From assembly GCA_002127295.1 (NCBI GenBank), contig NFUV01000001.1:806001-870000 (forward strand): a stretch of 64,000 bases of DNA, in the 5' to 3' direction. How positions within the stretch are numbered: position 1 is the first letter of the stretch; each line of letters starts with the position of its first letter. This document shows, piece after piece, positions 62,234-64,000 of the stretch. The notes under the pieces were generated by a model. It did not search any database, was not told the DNA's origin, and saw only the letters and a program-made list of their open reading frames with translations. This stretch comes from Chitinophagaceae bacterium IBVUCB2 (GTDB taxonomy: Bacteria > Bacteroidota > Bacteroidia > Chitinophagales > Chitinophagaceae). A program made the translations under genes and the position numbers.

Positions 62234-63535
62234 ATGGCAGATATTTTTGATCGTTTATTAAAGAATGCGGGACCCCTGGGTCAGCACCGTGAAAGAGCTC
62301 ATGGCTATTTTGCTTTCCCAAAATTAGAGGGGGAAATTGGTAGCCGCATGATATTCCGTGGACAGGAAATGATTGTATGGAGCCTGAATAACTATCTCGG
62401 TCTTGCTAATCATCCGGAAGTTCGTAAAGCAGATGCTGATGGTGCTGCGCAATACGGTCTTGCTTTACCAATGGGTGCAAGAATGATGAGTGGGAACAGT
62501 AATCTGCATGAACAACTGGAAGCAGAGTTAGCCGCATTTGAAGGAAAAGAAGATGCCGCCCTTCTCAACTTTGGTTACCAGGGAATGGTAAGCATCATCG
62601 ACGTTTTATGTAGTCGTCATGATGTGATCGTTTATGATTCAGAAAGTCATGCCTGTATCATTGATGGCTTACGTTTACATCCCGGTCATCGCTATGTGTA
62701 CAAGCACAACGATACAGAAGATTTCGAAAAACAATTACAAAGGGCAACTGCATTAATAGAAAAACAAAAAGCAGGTGGCATTTTAGTTATTACAGAAGGT
62801 GTGTTTGGTATGGCTGGCGACCAGGGTAACCTGAAAGACATTGCTGCCTTAAAAGACAAATATGAATTCCGTTTATTGGTAGACGATGCACATGGCTTTG
62901 GTACATTAGGAAAAACAGGGGCCGGTGCCGGTGAAGAACAAGGCATCCAGGATAAGATAGATCTTTACTTCTCTACGTTTGCAAAATCAATGGCATCTAT
63001 CGGTGCATTTGTTGCCGGCGATAAAACTATTATTGATTATATCAGGTACAATATCCGCAGCCAGATATTTGCAAAGAGTTTACCAATGCCATTGGTAGTT
63101 GGTAACTTAAAAAGATTAGAGTTACTGAGAACACAACCTCAATTAAAAGATAAGTTGTGGGAGAATGCCAGAAAACTACAAGCCGGTTTAAAAGAAAGAG
63201 GATTTGATATTGGCAAAACAGATTCAGTGGTTACACCTATCTACATGAAAGGCGATGTACCTGAAGCAACCGCCATGGTAATGGACATTCGTGAAAATTA
63301 TCATATCTTCTGCTCGATCGTGGTGTATCCGGTTATTCCAAAAGGGCATATCATTTACCGTCTTATTCCTACTGCCGTACATACAGATGAAGACATTCAA
63401 AAAACATTGGAAGCATTTTCTGCTACCAAAAAGAAACTGGATGCCGGCGAGTACAAATCAGAAGCAATACCTGATATGGCCGAAGTAACAGGCAAACGTT
63501 TTGATTATATGAACGACAGACCAAAAAATAAATAA
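62234..63535 (+). CDS. PLP-dependent acyl-CoA/ACP amino acid acyltransferase (serine palmitoyltransferase or cysteate acyltransferase-like)
   Basis: 433 residues of the alpha-oxoamine synthase family, which condenses an amino acid with an acyl thioester. Family motifs are WSLNNYLGLANHPEV, GARMMSGNSNLHEQLE, FGYQGMVSII, VYDSESHACIIDG, VDDAHGFGTLGKTG and the PLP lysine in STFAKSMASIGAF. The length, DDAHG form and TFAKS variant resemble the Bacteroidota SPT/CFAT branch more than BioF or KBL. Serine palmitoyltransferase starts sphingolipid synthesis; cysteate acyltransferase starts sulfonolipid synthesis. I cannot tell them apart by eye. The promoter spacer carries a palindrome, and a terminator follows. 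Confidence 0.85.
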   Translation: MADIFDRLLKNAGPLGQHRERAHGYFAFPKLEGEIGSRMIFRGQEMIVWSLNNYLGLANHPEVRKADADGAAQYGLALPMGARMMSGNSNLHEQLEAELAAFEGKEDAALLNFGYQGMVSIIDVLCSRHDVIVYDSESHACIIDGLRLHPGHRYVYKHNDTEDFEKQLQRATALIEKQKAGGILVITEGVFGMAGDQGNLKDIAALKDKYEFRLLVDDAHGFGTLGKTGAGAGEEQGIQDKIDLYFSTFAKSMASIGAFVAGDKTIIDYIRYNIRSQIFAKSLPMPLVVGNLKRLELLRTQPQLKDKLWENARKLQAGLKERGFDIGKTDSVVTPIYMKGDVPEATAMVMDIRENYHIFCSIVVYPVIPKGHIIYRLIPTAVHTDEDIQKTLEAFSATKKKLDAGEYKSEAIPDMAEVTGKRFDYMNDRPKNK

Positions 63536-63552
63536 GAGGTCAAGTACTTTGT

Positions 63553-63582
63553 AAAAAGCTCCCGCTAAATGGGAGCTTTTTT
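63553..63582 (+). terminator. Terminator of the acyltransferase gene
   Basis: An 11-bp perfect stem (AAAAAGCTCCC with GGGAGCTTTTT), 7-nt loop, followed by T. Confidence 0.85.
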
Positions 63583-63782
63583 ATTAGGCATTTTGAAAAA
63601 GTTGGATTTTATTGTAATCCCTTTCAATATTCCTTTTTCCCTTTTTGATTTTTTAACTTCTGGCTAACGGTTCCCGTTTCTTCCTTCACAACCATACACT
63701 CCTTTACACCGACTATTACATGTACGGCACCCCATTTTTGCTATGATTCCAGTACATTTACCACTCATAAATTATTTCAGAT

Positions 63783-64000
63783 ATGCGTAAGATTTTCTTC
63801 TTTTTATTCTTGCTCCCGCTGATGGCAATTGCCCAGCAAAAACAAATTACTCTTGAAGACATTTACAAGAAAGGAACTTTCCGGGGTGAGTTTGTACCCG
63901 GTTTTGCCGGCGAAACAATGGATAGCCTCTTAATAGCTGCCAACATAAAAGAGCAGGATAAAAAACTGTCGTTGTCAGATTATCAACCTAGTGATGATAA
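63783..64000 (+). CDS. S9B dipeptidyl peptidase IV-like protein (5' part, cut by window edge)
   Basis: 72 codons visible. A signal peptide (MRKIFFFLFLLPLMAIAQ) is followed by KQITLEDIYKKGTFRGEFVPGF, the typical beginning of a Bacteroidota dipeptidyl peptidase IV propeller domain (core: ITLEDIYKKGTFRGEF). The catalytic part is outside the window. Such enzymes remove Xaa-Pro dipeptides in the periplasm. Confidence 0.7.
   Translation, partial: MRKIFFFLFLLPLMAIAQQKQITLEDIYKKGTFRGEFVPGFAGETMDSLLIAANIKEQDKKLSLSDYQPSDD

Overview
This window looks like chromosomal core sequence from a Bacteroidota bacterium, most likely family Chitinophagaceae. It is AT-rich. Several genes are preceded by the Bacteroidota-type promoter (TTTG, 19-21 nt, TAnnTTTG). 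Start codons include GTG and TTG, and many proteins carry a lipoprotein or Sec signal. The gene content also fits: type III glutamine synthetase, a DUF4369-TlpA thioredoxin, DUF2911, a GLPGLI-like protein, an S9D-type peptidase, a short alpha-glucan phosphorylase and phosphosulfolactate synthase. I see no rRNA, tRNA, CRISPR array, prophage or insertion sequence. The family assignment is inference; the phylum is well supported.

Layout: 1-1.4 kb, PASTA protein fragment and ddl (cell wall). 1.6-5 kb, ferredoxin and acyl-CoA reductase from a mirror-like divergent region, then an HtrA protease. 5-11 kb, GH13 amylase, ispH, an alpha-glucan phosphorylase without the PLP lysine, and secreted proteins of unknown function. 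11.2-13.4 kb, a DtxR-type regulator and ZIP transporter behind a promoter whose -7 box lies inside a perfect palindrome, then a Crp-like regulator. 13.7-20.4 kb, icd, a TPR-CHAT protein, DUF2911 and TlpA-like proteins. 20.5-29 kb, the full tryptophan operon on the minus strand (trpE-G-D-C-F-F-[GIY-YIG]-B-[membrane protein]-A). Its leader encodes a peptide with three consecutive Trp codons and contains mutually exclusive terminator and antiterminator hairpins. 29-36 kb, a small acetyltransferase, an S9D peptidase, a TPR lipoprotein, rpsL-rpsG and ilvE. 36-39.4 kb, a plus-strand run of a possible HolD-like protein, rdgB, an ECF sigma factor, a membrane protein with four exact 32-residue repeats (candidate anti-sigma factor) and a thioesterase. 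39.3-43.7 kb, comA-aroE and TPR/secreted proteins. 43.9-47.6 kb, pyrG and yidC. 47.9-54.6 kb, amidohydrolase, Cys/His-repeat lipoprotein, proC, fasciclin lipoprotein and purL-hldD. 54.7-64 kb, a frameshifted membrane protein gene, glutamine synthetase III, a GHL10 hydrolase, a frameshifted CHASE2-like gene, an M19 dipeptidase, a serine-palmitoyltransferase-like acyltransferase and the 5' end of a DPP-IV-like peptidase.

How the genes work together: the trp operon is complete from chorismate to tryptophan and appears controlled by ribosome-mediated attenuation. comA and the SPT/cysteate-acyltransferase-like gene could serve sphingolipid or sulfonolipid synthesis, but they are 21 kb apart, so that link is an inference. 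The sigma factor and repeat protein share a TAATG stop/start overlap and are probably a regulatory pair. Two genes (near 55.02 kb and 60.56 kb) carry single-base frame disruptions that may be real or sequencing errors.
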